Assembly: GCA_018398815.1 (NCBI GenBank)
Contig: CM031595.1
Span: 141,680,332-141,744,331, forward strand
Length of the DNA stretch: 64,000 bases
Direction: 5' to 3'
DNA from: Conus ventricosus
Taxonomy: Eukaryota > Mollusca > Gastropoda > Neogastropoda > Conidae
Both the position numbers and the translations under genes were made by a program. Below, one piece after another: positions 60,843 to 64,000 of the stretch. Within the stretch, counting starts at the first letter, position 1; each line of letters starts with the position of its first letter. The notes below the pieces were generated by a model, which made no database searches, was not told where the DNA came from, and worked only from the letters and a program-made list of their open reading frames with translations.

Positions 60843-61485
60843 GAGGGGCGAAATAAATGAAAGGAAGAAAAGAAATAAAGAAACAAAATATAAGTTTTTA
60901 AAAAATTCTAGCAAACCGCCTGGAACTGATCAATGATTTCCAGTTCTACATTATTTTACCTCAAGTTGTAACATCTATCCTCTAGATCTATAAATATTTC
61001 CTTCCAAGCAATAATGTCTATCTTCATTCTCTCCATTTACACAAAGATGAAGTCAAAATAATCACATGATTCTGAAATTCTTTTATTATGAATTTTCTTT
61101 TTACCTGGAAAAAAAATCCACCAATAATCATGTAAACATCACGACGAAATGAGTCATGATCACTGTGAACCATATATTGTTAGCTGTGCCAGAAATGTTA
61201 GTTTGTGCCAGGAATAGCATTTTTGCACATTATATATACCGCTATCATTAAAGCTTTTCTCTCTCACACACACACACACACCACACATAATATATGCTAA
61301 AATACACACAACCCTACACACACACATCAAGAAAACACACATACACATACCCCTTACTGCCTTCACTTCAAAACTGGCAAGTACTGTTCCATCACAATCT
61401 GACAATCTTCTCTTAATCAAAATGCAGATTAGTATATGCACTGCATTCTAATCGCCAATCACATTATCACAACATACACATTACA

Positions 61486-64000
61486 GTAATTTCCCTTCAG
61501 AATGTTCAAACAGTAAATTTTTTTCACTACATGTAATAAAATACAGCACCTATTTCTGACAAATCCTTTGGATTTAAACTGCATAACAACAACCTTTCGG
61601 GGCCACTGCTGGAAGATCTTCATTTGTGCGTAAATAATGCTCACACACGAAAGCCAGCTCTGTATGCAATGCAAGGGTACACTTTTAAAATCTGAAAAAA
61701 AGAAAATGAGGCAGGGGTCCAGGGGCCGCCCAGGCCCGGGCGGGGAAAACTTTTTCTACCAGCACAATGGTGCGACGTAGGCTAACAAAGATCGCTGGAC
61801 CTGTATCGTCTTCAACGACAGAGAACGCTTCCTCATTTCCGGAAAAGAGTGGCACCTATGGCAATGGTCAGTGAAATGCTACAGGTTACAAAACGAAATA
61901 ATTGTAAACTGAATCAAGGATCACCTGATTCACAGTCAACTGACTTACTAACACACACCATTTTTTGAGTCATGCTTGAAATGGACACAAAACTCACTGA
62001 ATGTAAGATTATCTACACATGCACATATGAATAAAGCTTATTAGTCACTATAATTCTTATCTACACTAAAGCATCAGGTTCAATACTTTCTTGAAGAAGA
62101 TAAAGCTACAAAAGAGGATAGAACCAGAATTTGTACATGCATATGATTGTAAAGGGTGCATCCTTTAAAAGAATATGGCATACCTAAAATGGCTTGGAGA
62201 AAATAACATTACTCTCGCATTTCATAATGCTCACTTTGAATGGATACACATAAAGTTCACATAAACAGAAATCTGATCACTGCACAAACACATAAGTGTT
62301 AAATGTACACCCGATAGACTAACACAGAAAAGACAAAATCCCACATTGTGACACAAATGTGATACACTCATTCCCATGAATTTCTTTCAGCATTCTAGCT
62401 GTCAATTAGGTATTGATCAGCACCATCAGAAAGACTTATGTATAGGCCTACTGGCAATGGAAACTTCCTTACTTTTCCTTTCGACTAGAAAGGCCAATTT
62501 TTAGCAACTGCTCAAAGGTCGTTTCCACTGCATGTCGACCCAATCCAAGTTGTGGCTACAATATATTTTATAAGCATTTTTCCTCTATTCAAACATGACA
62601 AGTCAGGCATGCATGACACACTCATTGGTCAGAGTTTTACACACAAATTTGGATTTAAAATGAGTTTGATGAATGTTTCATAACTGACAGTGAATCATTT
62701 TAAATGAGCAAGACACAGGCACTTGTATTTTCACACTTTTTAAAAGAAAAAGAAACAGAATTGGAAAGTGGTGCTTTTTCCTATGCTTCTGCAGGGTGAT
62801 CTTTTATTTTTTATAAATTTAACAGACTTGTGCAACATTTTCTTTGTAGCAATAACACAAGATCCACCAGTACTAAATCATGAAATATTGTGCAGTACTG
62901 TAAGAATATTTTTCTAAAGCACACGCGCACACACACAAATCACAAATAAAATTAATACTTGAAAATACCTACAACTTTTGTCTCTAAAAACTTGACATTT
63001 CTGCCTTGGTATAAAAGAGTAGTTTCTGAGCAAAAGATACCAAATTTAGTACCTGACAAAGTCTCAGCAGTGCACACCAGCTGTACTGGTGCAGTGTGGA
63101 CAAACAGTGCTGAAAGAGTTAAAGCAGTGGACACATCTGATCTACAGGTGCATATAATGAATATGGAAGTGAGTGGAACTGGACACAACCTGCAGAACTG
63201 ACCACATCAACACAGACACCTTATAATCCTTGCCAACTGTTGCAGTCTTTCCGATTGGTTTAGCACATTCACTTAAAAAAAACAAAAAAAAACCCATGTC
63301 AGTTATGATGAATAGAACATTTTTATAAAAAAAAACTACTGACTAACGCACCACAGGCAGGCAGTGGCCATTCAGTGTTTTAAAACCTAATTTGATTCAT
63401 TGCCAAATAACGGCAACACGTTTGACATGTTGATTGATTGTGACAAGAGACAAAAAAAAAGAAGCAAAAACTCTCTATAACAATGTAAAATGGGTGAATG
63501 GACCACAAACCCACACATAAAACACACAAACCCTGGGGCAACGGTTAAAAAAAGTAGAAATTGTGAAAAAATTTTAAGAGGGGACACAGACAAGGGAAAA
63601 TGTCCAGTACATTTCCTAAAGGAGGAGTTCCCCTACATAGATGCCCTAAAATGAAGGGCAGCAATTTCTACGACTGACGAAATTCATAAACCAATTAGAA
63701 TACTGGCTCTCACACCTTAGTTATACCCTTAAAGCTGTCCCCAAAATTAACACAATAACCTGTGAAAGTGGGGACATCTTTTAAAAGCCTTGCTCTTTAA
63801 ACTCACTCAATACCTTTGCCACTCACACTCAGCTCCCTCAGGAATAAATGATATGAGCATGGAAGTATATTTAGGAGAAAAAAAAGATGTCATTTTCCAA
63901 GCCTGCACACCCACTGTTGCCTTCATTCATCCTTAATGCTACTAAATCAACAAACTAGCATTACTGTTTTACATCCAAGTCAGTCTGCAATAACTTATTC
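61486..64000. other. Unique right flank, nothing recognised
   Basis: AT-rich. A GC-rich piece at about 61,711-61,745 (CAGGGGCCGCCCAGGCCCGG) may be the end of a transposable element. No exon with convincing splice sites and homology was found. Confidence 0.5.

Larger units (their letters stand above)
54357..61485. repeat. Segmental repeat copy 3 (segments P, Q and R)
   Basis: The most complete copy: P from 54,357, Q, then R from 60,842 to about 61,485, where unique sequence begins after CATTAC. Confidence 0.93.

Noticed and set aside
62952..63201. Overlapping short open frames in the right flank
   Set aside because: About 80 codons on both strands, low complexity of signal, no splice sites that chain.

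Overview
This window is animal nuclear DNA. It has short exons with GT-AG junctions separated by long AT-rich introns, very abundant (CA/GT)n microsatellites, minisatellites, a tRNA-derived SINE, LINEs and a DIRS-type retrotransposon. This mix suggests a lophotrochozoan, most likely a mollusc; the species cannot be named from the sequence. A 100-N gap and many one-base indels between near-identical repeat copies point to a lightly polished long-read assembly.

One gene is clearly readable. It lies on the minus strand from about 39.7 kb to 5.36 kb and continues off the left edge. Fourteen exons have good splice sites, and their reading phases chain with few exceptions. In order they encode a proline/threonine-rich N-terminus, a partial RRM-like fold, a Gly/Pro linker, a Tudor domain, an SN-like (extended Tudor) half, and a coiled-coil region. 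The Tudor block strongly resembles the germline protein STK31. The C-terminal kinase-like domain known from STK31 is not in the window.

Region by region: 1-4.23 kb is a broken L1/Tx1-type LINE, interrupted at about 1.2-2.8 kb by another element that encodes a CGGBP1-like zinc finger. 4.2-13.7 kb holds the coiled-coil exons. 13.9-21.4 kb is a DIRS retrotransposon with a hAT-like element nested inside it. 21.4-36.5 kb holds the eTud, Tudor, linker and RRM exons. 36.5-39.7 kb holds the gap, a long alternating purine-pyrimidine tract and the 5' exon. 39.7-42.7 kb is upstream DNA rich in CA and GA repeats. 42.7-61.5 kb is a near-identical segmental repeat (order PQ-QR-PQR) made of CA tracts, an RNase H-bearing LINE fragment, a SINE and two minisatellites. 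61.5-64 kb has no recognisable gene.

The most striking observation is that at least five, probably six, intronic minisatellites in the STK31-like gene abut an exon and are built from copies of that exon's own splice junction. Four involve the 5' splice site (exons at 9,978, 11,813, 33,843 and, weaker, 23,029). Two involve the 3' splice site (exons ending at 23,999 and 35,877). The introns therefore carry dozens of decoy splice sites in the same orientation as the real one.
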